Source of the DNA: Formicarius rufipectus
Lineage: Eukaryota > Chordata > Aves > Passeriformes > Formicariidae
Direction: 5' to 3'
Assembly (NCBI GenBank): GCA_013399695.1
Contig: VXAU01000310.1
Span: forward strand, 372,001-436,000
DNA: 64,000 nucleotides
Of the stretch, positions 51,377-63,649 are shown one piece after another. The notes beneath the pieces are model-generated. The model saw nothing but the letters and a program-made list of their open reading frames with translations. It had not been told where the DNA came from and made no database searches. The position numbers and the translations under genes are program-made. Position 1 is the stretch's first letter. Every line of letters starts with the position of its first letter.

Positions 51377-54300
51377 GACAGACAGTTCAGACAGACATTT
51401 ATGGTCTTGCTTTCCTCTTTTTGTCATGGGACTGTACACAATTGGCAGTTACAGATGTACCCCTGAAACTCACACCAAGCTTCTGACCTGTTGTCACATG
51501 CTGTTTTATGCAGCATGTCATGTCCAACATGACTATGTCTTCTGTCTTACTCAGATACATCTCTGTCTTCTGCTTTGTAAAATTCTCTCCCAGAAATTTC
51601 TCTCAGGCAGACTTTTTCTTGCATTATTCAGTCTCAAATCTGATTTCACCATTGTTTTGCTCCACATCAAAAGCTGCAACCTCACTCCCTTTACACTTAA
51701 AGCTCTCAAAAGCCTAGAAAGCTTTTCCAAGGCAGCTGGTCTCTGCGGAGCTGGGGCAATGAGCTGGAGTGGCTGTACACGTTCCTGTTATTAAAAGCAA
51801 GCAGACCTGTCCATTTTGTTTGTGGAGTTTTTTTTGTTTCTTTTGTTTGTTTGTTTTTCTTATCCCAGGAGTCAGGCTGGGCTACCTCTCTTCCAGCTCA
51901 CTGTTTTCCTTGTCTGGTAGTGCTTGCTGTGGGCACTCATGCTTGGCCAAAGGATATGCTTTGTGGCTTTGCTCAGGTAAGCCTGTCTCCCACATATTCT
52001 ATGTATGTTGTATAAACAATGCAAGATCTTTACTGAAGCTACTGGGTGGCTGCTTAAGAAAAATGCTGGGAGATAGTACAGGCACATCCCACAGTGCCCA
52101 TTGTGGGCAGTAAGTTAAAGCTATTTCTGGGGCCTTTCTTCTGGGCTGTAAAGGTTTTGCAAACAGACATCTGTGTGGTGCTCCACACAGCATCCTCAGC
52201 CCGCCGTACTGCCAGGAACATTGCAGGGCAGTACCCTCGCCTCACCTGAGAGCTTTGGAGTCCCAGTGACGTGTTATAGTTGTCTGAGCACTCAGCAGCC
52301 ACTTCTTTGTGGTGCTGGATAATCTCTCTAGAGCTGGATCTGTTTCTCTCAATAATTTTCCTTACATGCTGGAATCCCACAAGCAACTCTTGTTTTTAAT
52401 TAGGGGCTCCATATTGTGTCTGAAGATACTTAAATTGCAGAGATCTCACATTTGAAATAAGGCTCTATGGTCCCTCATTTTTATTCTCAGTTTTGAGCAC
52501 AATTACTATGTCCCTTTACAGTCTTACTCTGGCCAGGTCAAGTCTTCAAATAACTTTCTCGATGGTTCAATTGTTCCAAGTATTATTTTGAAAATAATAA
52601 GTGACTGTCTTGGGTCACTTCTTGTCTGCCTTGCTCAGTGAGACAGTAAAAAGTTTTACTTCCAGGTTTTCTCACTGTCTTTCATGGCCAACTCCATGTA
52701 TCAACTCCATGCTCATATGGACACTTCAAACTGGACTTTTTGAGCTCTCAGTGAACCAAGCCCCTTCTGGCAGTTTGTCTGCTTCATTTCCAGGCTGTCT
52801 TTCTTTTTTTGCCTGGGCAATGGCGTGTTCATCAGCAGGGCTGCTGCTGAAGTGATGCATTTAGTGCACTGGCTGAGGACAGAGCTCTGTCTCACTTCTT
52901 AGAAAGGGACGGTTTATCTCCAGCTGCAGGTCATCCCCTTGCTGTGCCCTCCCTGGTGTCATCCCTGAATCCTTCATGCATAAAATCGATGCCTGATCCT
53001 CCCTCCTCTGGAACTGAGCATACAGAAATACTTGGGTAAAAGAACTCAAAAATTATTTCTACCATCCCTTATGGAGTAGCACTGCCACTGGTGTTAGAGC
53101 CTGTAGAAAACATCCCTCAGGCAGCTGTGACAAATGAGGAAGCATTTAAAGGTGGGCTATGTCCTAATATCATCTGTTGGACAGGACATTATGTTTCATA
53201 TATTTGATGTTATTGCTTTGAAAGACTAAATGAGGGAGTACACTGCCAATGGAAGTGCTTATGGAAATTAAAGCCACGTTTAAATGAATTTAAAACTTTT
53301 AATGCAAAATTCAGCACTTAGAAATTTTGCATCAACTTCTACTTAATTAAAATTAATAAGGTTTCAAAGAGTTTTAGTTGGGATAGATGAGGAAAGAATT
53401 TGGCCTTAAATGTGTAATTAAAATACAATTACATTGGAAGGAAGTCATTACTGAGGTTGTACCTCAAAAGCATACCTAATGGGCTATCAGGAGAAAAGGT
53501 TTATGCATTTGGTACACCAACTATATAAGATATAAAAGGATGTAGTCACCAAGAGAAAGAGGTATTAGCAAGATCATTTAGTAGATAGTCATGGTTCTTT
53601 TAAGGTCAGATGCCTTTGGCTGTATTCAGTAAGGGATCTGCTTCATCTTAGTTTGGGATATACAAGCACCTCTGCAAGGTTTCCTTCTGCTACATTTAGT
53701 TGTTTCTCAGCGCTCTCACGGGGCTGTGAGAGAGGGAAGCGTTGTTCAACCATGTCAGACACCTCTGGATGATGGAAACATTAGCACTGAAGAGCTCAGC
53801 TGTCTGATTTTGGCAGCCATCTGACAAATGTGTGCTCAAAGTGAAGGGCTTAATCAAACCCTGGTTAAAACCATGGAGAGAGCTTTGCTTTTCGTCCTTG
53901 CACCAGTCTGCATGAAGCCCTGAGCATAGCACCAAAATTGTGGTGTCAGAGCCATGCACAACCCTACACTTGCAGGTTCTGTTTTTACTTTATTCTGCTA
54001 GCACACCTATGAAAAATGGTTTAATAAACACAGCATTCCACAACATGCACAAAACAGACAGGTTTGGGAGTTGAAGTAGAAGTGTGAGCATTAAAAGTGA
54101 AGCCACGTTTTGCTCTGTGGAGGCAGAGCAATCCATCATTCATTCGACTGGTTTTGTTTTGTTTGGGTTTTTTTTTTTTTTAATGTGATAGATTTTGATT
54201 TTGAAGTCAGTTGTGAGGTTTCTCTTGACTATTCTGGGGTTTGGATTAGGTTCTTGGAACTAAATATACTATCTTTTATTATAAATCATATAGATAGTCA

Positions 54301-54872
54301 AAGATAAAAAGTTTACAGTCCCATTCAGATCAGCTTCTTTACAAAGATTTGGAGTCATGGATTGAGTTGAATGGTCTGAAACACCTGGGTGTAACCCTGA
54401 ATTCAAATCACATCAAGAGAATTTGCTTGTAAGCTTTTGATTTAACCTTGCTTCTTCACATAGCTGAGTTTTTAACTGTGATTTTGACAAGTACAGTGAA
54501 TTTTGTAAAATAAGTGTGTGAGAGGAAATGTGCATCTCTTATCTGTGCAGTGTCCCCTTTGATAAAGTACAAAATCAGGTGTAAGCAGCCTGATATTTCA
54601 ATGAACAGGTATATGTTCCTGGCAAGGAAGTGAACTTAGCACTTAGTGAAATGCCCTCTGCTGAACTGGTGACATTCAGTTCATAATCAAACATTTATTG
54701 TTAAAGAGAAACTGTGGTCAGACCCTTTATATTGAAGATATAGCTCAGCAAAATAAAATTCTGTGACTGTAATTTCTCACTACCCTTAGATTCCCTGCAG
54801 TAAGGCTTGTTAAATAGATAACATGCAGAGCTTGACCTAGCCTTTCTCGCAGCAAAATCAGGTGTTTTCAGG
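51377..54872. other. Non-coding DNA, no gene seen
   Basis: The 145-codon frame at 51357-51794 (plus) starts inside copy A and is leucine- and cysteine-rich without a domain. The frame at 51769-52113 contains a long hydrophobic run that comes from a TTTG/TTTC-rich tract (51821-51860), so it is not taken as a membrane protein. A T14 tract lies at about 54168-54181. Confidence 0.5.
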
Positions 54873-54987
54873 AATACTCAAGAAGGATGTTTTCAAGCCT
54901 CTTTTTTCATATTTAATGCAATACAGAGGATGTGTGATGGTCAGTGTTGTGGTACTTCTGATCTGAAATGGCCCCCCCATCAGAGCT
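54873..54987 (+). repeat. 115-bp duplicated segment, copy B
   Basis: Direct-orientation partner of 51260-51376, 3.6 kb away. The differences lie in the T run, TTTAATGCAATAC versus TTTAATGAAATAC, GAGGATG versus GAGAATG, and a C run of seven near the end. Flanking sequence on both sides is unrelated to that of copy A. Confidence 0.9.
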
Positions 54988-55734
54988 CCTGAAGAAGCCT
55001 CAGAAAGGGTGTTCCATGTACAAAGTCAGCAGCACTTTCAGCAGGGCAGGACTGGGTGAAGCCAGTCTTCTGTGGCTGTAATAACACAAGCACATCCTTC
55101 CCTTCAACAGTTTCTTTCCTTTCCCCTAGGGTCTTGTAGTAGCTCACACCTGAAAAAGCAGTCTTTATGTCTTCCTCCAGCTAATTAAAATACAGATTCA
55201 AGCAGATGAGCAATTTTGCTAAAGTGTCTGTTTGTTAACTTGTCAGTCTCTGAAGATTTTCACTTTCAGTCATGACTGAGATAAGTGGCAGCAGAATTCT
55301 CAGCCATGGAAACCACATCTGGAGAAATTACACCTCTCAGAATCACAAAACTCTTAAGGATTGACCTGGGGTGACATTAACTACCAGGATCAAATAAATG
55401 TAGTGAAAACATGCTCTCAATCACAGAGGTCACTGAAAAGCCACGTAAGTTTGGCTTGTGCTGAGTTTTGACTTTTTGTACCTGTAGAAAGTATTTTTTA
55501 ATGCTTCCAGAGTGGGTGGTGAAATTTAGCAGAGAAACTTATGGCCTGAGGCACACAGCTGAGACAGGCAAGGCCCATCACTTATGTCCACACAGTATCA
55601 ATGTGAGGATATTGTGAGTGTGACTTACCTCCTGCAAGCCATGGCTCCTCTTCTAATGGAGTCACTGGTGAGGCAGGTGCTGCCAGAGAGCATTATGATG
55701 GCTGAAGCCATCAGCAGATGCAGACAGAGGCTGG
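54988..55734. other. Non-coding DNA, no gene seen
   Basis: Unique sequence. The 91-codon frame at 55584-55859 runs into the CR1 that follows and is explained at its end by the repeat. Confidence 0.5.
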
Positions 55735-55879
55735 ATGGAGGACATTCAAGCCTTTTCATTTGCATTTTGCACAAGTTCAGAACAGTATGGTTTAGTTGGT
55801 ATGCTGGTGTTCAGTCCGTGGTTGGACTTGAAGATCTTGGAGGTCTTTTCCAACCTTAATGATTCTATGACTCTATGAA
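55735..55879 (+). mobile_element. CR1 LINE 3' end, plus strand
   Basis: GGAGGACATTCAAGCC, then GTATGGTTTAGTTGGTATGC, then GTGGTTGGACTTGAAGATCT, then GGAGGTCTTTTCCAACCTTA, and the terminal repeats ATGATTCTATGACTCTATGA. This is the canonical avian CR1 3' untranslated end: a 'gacatggtttagtgg' block, the 'ggttggact.gatgatcttggaggtcttttccaacct' hairpin, and terminal 8-bp repeats without poly(A). The 5' part is missing, as is usual. It is less diverged than the other LINE pieces in the window. Confidence 0.95.
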
Positions 55880-58717
55880 TATAGGTATTCACTAGCTGAC
55901 ATCTATGCCATTCAACCTGCAGGGTTATCCAAGTCCTTTGGACTTATATTTTGTATCCTGTACACAGCTTTAAAGATATATCTTTTGTCTCGGTTTTTAA
56001 TTGGTAAGCCATGTAACTAGAATGCATGAGGGGCTTATGTTCAAGAATATCAGCATTTGCCATCGCTTTTGCATAGGGACATGGGATATGCCCACTTCCT
56101 TTTTTCTTTTTTCTTGTACTCGTGAAGGCAAAACACAAATCTGTGCATTTTAAAGTAGCTCTCTGAAATTGCATGGTTATATAATTGCAATCTATTGGAG
56201 TAAAAATTAACTCTAAAATTAGACATAAACCCCACAACTTTTCCAGTCTTGGATTTAAGGCTTATATTTCTGTGAATTTCAAGGAAAATATTTAAGAATC
56301 AATTTAAATGCTAATGAACTGGTTGGCCATAAAACTAGGTAGTAGTCATTTTCAATAGCTGCTTCAGAGCCACAGTATTGCTCTTTCCTTTGTTGGGCTT
56401 CATTTGTGACACTAAATTTACAGTTGCTGCTGTGTATCACAGACCTGTGTAAAAAGGGGCTTCCCTGAAATCCTGAATGAACCAAGTTCTCCAAAATTGG
56501 AATCACTCATATGGACTTTGAAAATCTGACTGTAGAGCCAGACACAAACTTAGAGTATACTAAGGAAGAGTTAAAGGCAGGAGTACTTGTATCTTCCTGC
56601 CCAGTACCTGGTTACTTGCTGTGGTCCTCCGCTTTTCCTATAGCTCAGAGACCTCAAAACAGTCTTACTTGGATCTCTCTACCAGCTTTGTGCAGGCCTG
56701 TTGGGCTGCACTTCTTCAGGGACCACAGGCACTTCCCATCCTGTGTGGTTCTGGGGTTACAGCCCATTGGAGGTTATTTCCATTTAAATCAGGACCAGCT
56801 GCATTATTACCTCTGGAATGCATAGTCTCTGTGACCTCTGTCACAACATCTAGGGCTGGGCCCAGACCATGTGACAGAGGCGATGATGAGGTGGTTCCTT
56901 TGCCCAGCACACACTTTTGTTGAACTTTTGGTATTGAGGGCCTAGGAACAGTACTTTCCCACACCCTTCTGAAGCAGTCAGGAGCAGTGCTGTACAAGAA
57001 ATTGACCCTGGGTCAGGCCATCTGCACAAACCTGGAACACCTGCTCCATTCACGAGTCACTACCAACTCCTACCTGAGCTGATGAAATCTGGTTTGTCAT
57101 GGGATTGTGTTCTTTGGCCAGGCTCTTTGGTGTCAGGAGATATCTTGGTGCAGATTTCTGGCTGTCTGCTATCTGGCTTTCATCTCTGTTCAATTGCAGG
57201 CAGATCCACTGGTTGCATCTATCCTAGAAACTAAGCTGTGGCTGTGGGCACACAGTCATCTGTATGCCACAATGAGGATGGTGACCCCTTGCCCCATTTT
57301 GGCCTGTGCTGACCAGCACTCTCCCAGCAGTTCTGGGACATGATAAAAGAGTAAAGCCCAGGACCATTCCAAATACACAGTGTGGGAAAAAAGTAGTTGA
57401 ATCACATGGACAAGAACTGTTTCGTGCCAGGGAATAACTCCGGACATACCTAATTCATTGCTATATTTGTAGCATTTGAAGCCACTTCCATTTGATCAAA
57501 TTGTTTGGAAACTGCCTAGCAAATCCCAAGGTCATTTGGGAGAGCTGGAAGGGAAGAAAAAAGGGAGTGAAAAAGCAAATAAACACATTTGCCAGTAGCT
57601 TTTTTTTTTTTTTTTTGCTAAATAGCTGGGCTGGAAAAAAAAAAAAAAAAGAAAAAAAGAAAAAGAGTAAGAAAGCTCTCCTCCTGGCACTTGTGGATTG
57701 GGTCAAAATAGGGAACCATAGGCAACCATTACCATGTTCATCATCTTCAAAACATGTATGCAAGGGAAGGAAAGACCCAGGAATGACAAGCTGAAGAAGA
57801 GTGAGAAAATTGTTCCGATGGAGCTGTTGGTGGAGGAATGTTGTTCATGGTGTGCTCCTACAGAGCAGAGCGCACTCAAGACTCCTGAAATGCCTTTGGA
57901 CTTTCTGTCAGAAGAGGAAACACGATTTTGTGATGCAGTCCAGCCTGAACAAAGATGGAGGGGGAGGACAAAGCCTCAAACCCTTGTTAATCTGGTGGGC
58001 ATATAACCTGTAAAACAGAGAAGATAGGACAGTTCTGGAGAACCAGACGATCTACGAGCCTAGCAGCAGTGCAGGGCACAGTGCCATTTTATTTGTACCG
58101 CATTTCTGCTTAGGTTGTACCCAAAAGAACTGTGCGCTGGATGTGGCTTCCCTGTGCTAGTTGTCAAGCACTCCAAAGCAGCAGAGAAATGTGGTCTCTG
58201 CCAGCAGACACTCACTCCAGATAGCAGAGACACCTCTGCTGCCCTGCTGCAGGCAGATGGAGGGATGGGACACCTTGGCTGTCACCCCTTCAGTGTCTCA
58301 GTATGTTCAACAGCCTTGGATGGGACCAAGGTGTGAGAATATCTACCTGAACCACTTCTGAACAATCAGAGATTAAATTTTATGCTGTTGATTGTTCATC
58401 ACATTGATGGGTATGAAGTTTAAAAATTAAGGGACAGCTTCAGAATTAAACAGACAGATACCTTAGTCCTTTTTTATTAAGAAAACATCTGGGGGCTTTT
58501 TTGCTCTCCTGAACAAGGTTCTAAAAGACAAGTTATCCTCATAAAATCTTATAAACACCCACAGGACAATTTTGCTTTGAAGCATCAGTGTGACAGGGCA
58601 AAAGCAGAACAATTGATACTAATGATTTCAGTCACCATCCTAATGCTTCATGTTTTAAAGATCATTTTGCAATAAAGACATCATGATTTTACAGTCACAT
58701 TAGAATAATACACTATA
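55880..58717. other. Non-coding DNA, no gene seen
   Basis: Frames at 56511-57053 and 57461-57794 overlap on both strands and have no domain; those at 57.5-57.8 kb are built on the T17/A16 tracts. The remainder is unique DNA. Confidence 0.5.
57600..57665. repeat. T17 / A16 inverted homopolymer pair
   Basis: Seventeen T at 57600-57616, an 18-bp spacer, then sixteen A at 57635-57650 and further interrupted A runs. The two tracts are complementary and could form a long A-T hairpin, which also makes assembly here error-prone. Confidence 0.9.
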
Positions 58718-58822
58718 GCACTTACTGAGTACTTTTCCTCTAAGACATGAAATAAATTGGAGCAATAAGTGTTTTTCTCATTTTAGAGCTGGAGAAAAAG
58801 AGGTCAAAGGATATGACCTTCT
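58718..58822 (-). mobile_element. Probable MIR-like SINE, minus strand
   Basis: Its reverse complement reads AAGGTCATATCCTTTGACCT, CTTTTTCTCCAGCTCTAAAA, TGAGAAAAACACTTATT and finally AAAAGTACTCAGTAAGTGC. The layout follows the MIR 3' half: 'caaGTCActTaACCTCT..CtCagTTTcctCAtCTgTAAAATGggaA..' and the terminal 'GTgCTCAaTAAatGc'. Divergence is high. Confidence 0.45.
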
Positions 58823-61415
58823 CATACCATAGTTTGGGAGAACCTCACCTGCCTTCTTGTTCTGGGGGCTGCCCATTGGGTCATACTGTCCCTCACCTGC
58901 TAGTTCAGACAAGATGACTGATGACAACTCTGCAGGAGAGAGCAGATGCAGATTGACGTTCTCACTCCCTCTGTAACTTCAGGCACTTCACCAAGACATC
59001 TCAAATAGGAGTGTTAAAACTGTCATTAGGAAAAAAAATAAAAGCAGAAAGAATAAGTGTCAAGATCTATTCACAACAGACAAGATGAATACAATCCACC
59101 AGACCTGCTGATAACCTCTGGAGGGAGGCGGGGTGGCCATAGTCACCTTTCCCCATCGTTTTTGCTGGCACATTCTCTGTGCTTTCATTTACATGAGAGA
59201 AGGAACAGTTTCATCCCCAGCCTGGGTGGCTGCTTCTCACCTGGTCTCACAACAGACTCCATCACTGGCATTATGGTCACCAACAGGTAGGGAATACACA
59301 GACGTGTGGCTGGTACCAACATCCCTTCAAGTGCAGGGAGAGCAAAGGTGGAAGGCTGATGATATGTCAGATTTCTAATTAAGATTCACCAGGGTCAATT
59401 CATTATTCATGGGAAAATATTTCTCCCTAACTTCCTTCTTTTCTTTTGCTGTCACCCACTAAACAAAGGTATTTATTTCCCTCCCATCAGCATCGTGGCT
59501 AATACGTTGCTCTCAGATTGTGACAGAAGAGAAAGAAATGGTTACAAACCAGTCCTGGAGCAGTTATCAATATTTACAGGAGTCTGACAATGACTTATCT
59601 CGGACATTTAAGCCACAGAAATGCAAATGAGGTGCTGTCTGCATTGTGAGCAGTAAGGATGGGCTGTTCTTACACAGGACTTCGCCAGTAGAAATCTGTT
59701 CCTCTTCCAGAAATATTTCCTTTCGGTGCTGTCCTGGTATTTCACTGTAACATATAATCAGGAAGTCAGTTAGGAAAGCCAGTACAAAAGACAGGGTGGG
59801 TTTCCTGGCTTAGAAACAAGCATCCATAGCTTAAAATTTTGGCAGAGGAAGGAAGAGAGGAAAAACCTCTTTGCAGTAGTTGTTCACCATCCAGAGCCTC
59901 TGCTGTGCTCTTTCATGGCAGTTGCCCAGTGAGCCAGTGAGTGTTGAGCTGATTTAAAAGACCAATCCAGATGAAATATTTAAGGACTGACATGATTAAA
60001 TAAGCAGTCATTGATATGAACATTTCACTTTCCACCGTTCTTCTCCAAAACATGATCCCATGTGTTGCAAACTGGGTAAGATGGGATGGGAAAAAAGGAA
60101 ACAGAAGGAAAATCTTTAAACTGAAGGCTCTCATCTTGAGACTTCAGAGGAAAGAAAGCTCTTCCTGATGGGGCCAAAATCCTCAAGATGAGGTTTTGTT
60201 TCAGGATTCATGCAGTGGAGGAGGACTGCTGCCTGCCTACCTGCTGTCATGGGGAAGGACCCACAGGTGCTCCCCTTGTGATAGCCATGGTCACTCACTG
60301 CAGCATGTGGGACACTTATTGAAAGCTATCCAAAGCATCAGATGGCACATCAGAGAGCACAAAGCAATTTCAGCCATAGGATTGCTTCTGATAACAGCAG
60401 TTATTGTCAGTTCAAGGTTGTCAGCCTCCCAAAGTGACTTCTACTCTCAGCTAGGGATTTTTTTTTTATTTTGTTTTATTTTCTCAGCACATAAATCTTT
60501 ATGTTAGACATCATTTGTAGAATTGGCTGGAAATATACATATCATCTTTTCATCGGGTTCCCTAGATCTGAATCTTCATGTTTATTTGTTTTTGCATCAC
60601 TGAGGAATGCACTGAGGACTGCTCTGGGAGTAGAGGCTACCCTTAGGAATAAGGAAAGTCCCATGAGTCTAGAGATAATTTCACTATATCTTGAATGTGC
60701 GATATATTGGAAGACAGCCCCCCTCTTTTTTACTGGTTGCTTATGTTACTGTATATGAAAAGTTATTTCCAAATGATGAAAGTGTTTGCCAGGGGTAGAC
60801 AGGTTGTTATGAATGGCACAACTTTTGAATTCTGCTTATAATTACCCTCCTTCCCTATCCATTTTTTCCTCCAAAAAAGGAGGAAAAATTTTTTTTCCTA
60901 GACTTTTTATTTTAGGGCTTGTATCTAGTACATTTCTTCCCTTATGTGAAAGACTTAATAGTCCATTGCTTGATTTCCATGTTAATTAAGCACGTGGCTT
61001 CTCTAAATAACTGCCACATCCTCACTTACTTAATATGTACTTTTATACCCTTAGCAATGATCTGATAACACTGCCAGAGCAAAATACAGAACAAGAAACT
61101 GCGGGGATTAGATATCAAGGAGGACACTATAGGGACTGTGCTAATTGAGGCAATCAGCAAGATTAAGATAAGCCTTGCTGCTTCCTCATACTGGTCTTAA
61201 TGACACAACACAGACCCCCAAGCACTTTACCTGCTGTACAGTGTGGTTAAGTCACTTTCTTCCCTAGGGTGTGTAATCTAATCTGCTAGATAAAACACTT
61301 AGCAGACTGAAAACAGCTGGTGTGAAAAGCTGTATTTCTAAGATATGGCACCTGTGTAAGGTTTGAAAGACTACTAAAAATAGCGAAGGCCAATGAAAGT
61401 TGTCATTCTCGGGGG
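58823..61415. other. Non-coding DNA, no gene seen
   Basis: Unique sequence with the hairpin at 60863-60888. The 103-codon frame at 60196-60507 has a hydrophobic tail partly from a T-rich tract (60459-60482) and no domain. Confidence 0.5.
60863..60888. repeat. Perfect 10-bp inverted repeat
   Basis: TTTTTCCTCC, a loop of six A, then GGAGGAAAAA. Arms match over all ten bases. It is followed by a T8 run, so on the plus strand the hairpin-plus-T layout superficially resembles a bacterial terminator, which is irrelevant in this genome. Confidence 0.85.
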
Positions 61416-61470
61416 NNNNNNNNNNNNNNNNNNNNNNNNNNNNNNNNNNNNNNNNNNNNNNNNNNNNNNN
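61416..61470. other. Assembly gap, 55 N
   Basis: Fifty-five N flanked by GGGGG on the left and GGGGGG then (TG)n on the right. The G runs suggest that a G-rich or TG-type simple sequence interrupted sequencing. Confidence 0.97.
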
Positions 61471-61525
61471 GGGGGGTGTGTGTGTGCATACACAGAGATA
61501 GAAATGTGTGTGTGTGAGTGCACAG
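61471..61525. repeat. (TG)n-rich simple sequence beside the gap
   Basis: GGGGGGTGTGTGTGTGCATA, and after a short break GTGTGTGTGTGAGTG. It is the visible edge of a microsatellite whose core is probably inside the adjacent gap. Confidence 0.8.
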
Positions 61526-62384
61526 ACTGGACTGAGCTAGGTTGATGCTGCTCCAGCTTCCAGAATGAGGTTTGCCCAAGTCATCCCCAGGGATCTTTCT
61601 ATACCATATTTCCCTGAATTTCTGATAGAATCCATGGGTGAGGATGTGACACAATTTAACATTAAGATTTTTTTAAAAAAACATTCCTGCTTCAAGAATA
61701 TTGGTGATTTTCTTTTTCTTTTTATTTTTTTTTTAATTTTTTAAGGCTTCTTTCTACTTTCTATAATTAAACTGAAGATGTCTCTGCAGCAAATGATTCT
61801 GCATAAACAGGCTTTGAATAATGGAGCTGTTGTCAAGAAAAAAACCCAAAAAGGTACTACCCAAACCTTTTTCAAATCAATTCTTGACAGAATTCTTCAA
61901 ACAGAGATAAACATTGCTGGTGTAATGATTTGCCACATGACCTTACACTTGAAGTGCCAAGCAAAGTGAAAAATAGCAGATTCAAACAGAAAAAGTGCTG
62001 ATTCTGATTCCCAAAATGATATTTTTCTAGATGGAACTACTACTGCTGTGGACCAGCATGCACATACAGAGAGAAAGTTAAGATATTCCTTCAGTAATAT
62101 ATGACATTTCCCTCTCAGCTTAGATAACTGAGAGTCTATTTGGGCTCAATAAAAACACTTCTGCACATCTGGGGGCAATACAGCTCAAAAGCAATTCTGG
62201 AGGAAGGATAAGTCTTGCAGCTGAGGCAGAGGATTAAATAGGAGAATTCAGTTCAATGCTGTCCTAACCTCTGAGCCAACTTCTTTCTCCCTCTGAGCTT
62301 CCTATTCCCACAGATCCATGTGGGTCAGGGGCTCCCATTTGGCCAGAGACCCTTCCCATCTCCTGTGTCACCAGAGCCCTTGTT
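61526..62384. other. Non-coding DNA, no gene seen
   Basis: Contains an A/T-rich tract at 61666-61745. No element or gene was recognised before the CR1 remnant starts. Confidence 0.5.
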
Positions 62385-63649
62385 TTCCATGCATCTACAG
62401 ACCAATGTGAGGAGCCTGGGAAACAAGCAGGAGGGAATGAAAATAAACCCCAATGGGAAGAACTCAGATATAACTGGCCTACTGAAACTGCCTGGAAGGC
62501 TTTGTATCATGGCAGTGTTAAAAGCACTGGATAAAACCTGCATGGGCAGGGCACAGGCCATAAAAGGGAAGGAGGTGCAATTCTCCATCAGTGCCGGTTT
62601 GGGCATGATGGACATCTTAGGGGCAGCAATCCTCCTCTGCCTGTGTCTCAGGGAACTGCTTTGTAAACTGCACACACCTATGAAACCAAAACAGTGTCCT
62701 TCAGAGAGGAGAGAGCCTTTGCAGCCCCAGGCCCAGTGCAGACTGGTGTCCTCCTTTGGCATCAGAATGCGTGGCAAGGAACACTGTGCTGAAACAGAAA
62801 TCACAGGCTGCCCAGAGACAGCTGCCATCAGCCCTGACAAATTGGGTAGCTCCAAGTGCCTCATGCACTCAGCAGTTAAAGATAACTAGTTTTCCAAACT
62901 GAGAAAAGTTACAAGTGAAACTGAGTGTAAAAACTCATTAGGCAGAAGCACATATTAAGTGGCCAAAAAGCCATTACTTCACAGTAGAGGAGCTGAACAA
63001 TATTGGTGAAAAGCACATTCTCTTTCAGTGGAAGAATGAAGGCAGGAATAACGAATTAAAAAGTAATATGCAACATATGGCAAAAAGGGGGAGGCAATAA
63101 AAATCCATATAAATAAGAGTTTATGAGGTGTAGAAAATTGATAAAGGATACTAAAGACACCAGAAAAAAAACTTCATGGCTGGTCAGATTTTGTTAAGAA
63201 GAAGGATTTTCTTGAAAACTTATGAACAATAGCAGAAAAACTATCAATGTCATAGACTCATTACTAGCTGAAGACATCCCAGTCATTAATAACAAGAAAA
63301 ACTCCAAACTGTTCAACAATTATTTCTGCTCTGTATTTGGAATAATGTATTTTCTGACACATTGCTAATTAAGAAAGGTACTGAACAACTTGCCCTTGGG
63401 TTAACTATTTTTTAAGTTGGAAGGTCCACAAAAGTGGCCCCCAAGAGTCAGTGCAGGATATTTTTAGCTTGTGTATGTAAATTATTAATATATTTTAAAA
63501 TGGGGAAATTCTCATAGTTCAATGTCGATATTGTGTAAAAATTCTGAGACAAATGAAACCATGCAGGCAAATATGGTCCAGTTTGCTTGATATCTGTATC
63601 AGGCAAAGTAAAGAAGGAACTAATGGAACACTTAATTAATAAAGAGTGA
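62385..63649 (+). mobile_element. Decayed CR1-type LINE ORF2 (endonuclease to reverse transcriptase)
   Basis: Three plus-strand remnants occur in the expected order. At 62385-62475 the frame reads MHLQTNVRSLGNKQEGMKIN, like the start of the CR1 endonuclease ('TNARSmgNKQEELE'); after a frame change TETAWK and KREGGAILHH correspond to 'iTETWW' and 'kRGGGVALY'. At about 63302-63345 KLFNNYFCSVF matches the linker 'FN.FFaSVF'. At 63557-63646 AGKYGPVCLISVSGKVKKEL continues EHLINKE and matches the reverse transcriptase block 'GNYRPVSLTSVPGKVmE'. Stops and frameshifts are many, and 62600-62880 does not match the endonuclease. The span (about 1.2 kb) is slightly shorter than in an intact element. The opposed 189- and 179-codon frames at 62320-62889 lie over it and are not genes. 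Confidence 0.75.

Noticed and set aside
51769..52113. 114-codon frame with a Phe-rich hydrophobic run
   Set aside because: The hydrophobic run is translated from a TTTG/TTTC simple tract.
57461..57794. Opposed 100-codon frames rich in Lys or Phe
   Set aside because: Produced by the T17 and A16 homopolymers.
60863..60900. Hairpin followed by a T run, like a Rho-independent terminator
   Set aside because: The window is from a vertebrate-type nuclear genome where this signal has no such meaning.
62320..62889. Two long opposed open frames (189 codons plus, 179 codons minus)
   Set aside because: The plus frame begins with CR1 endonuclease remnants and both lie on a GC-richer LINE relic; no independent domain in either.
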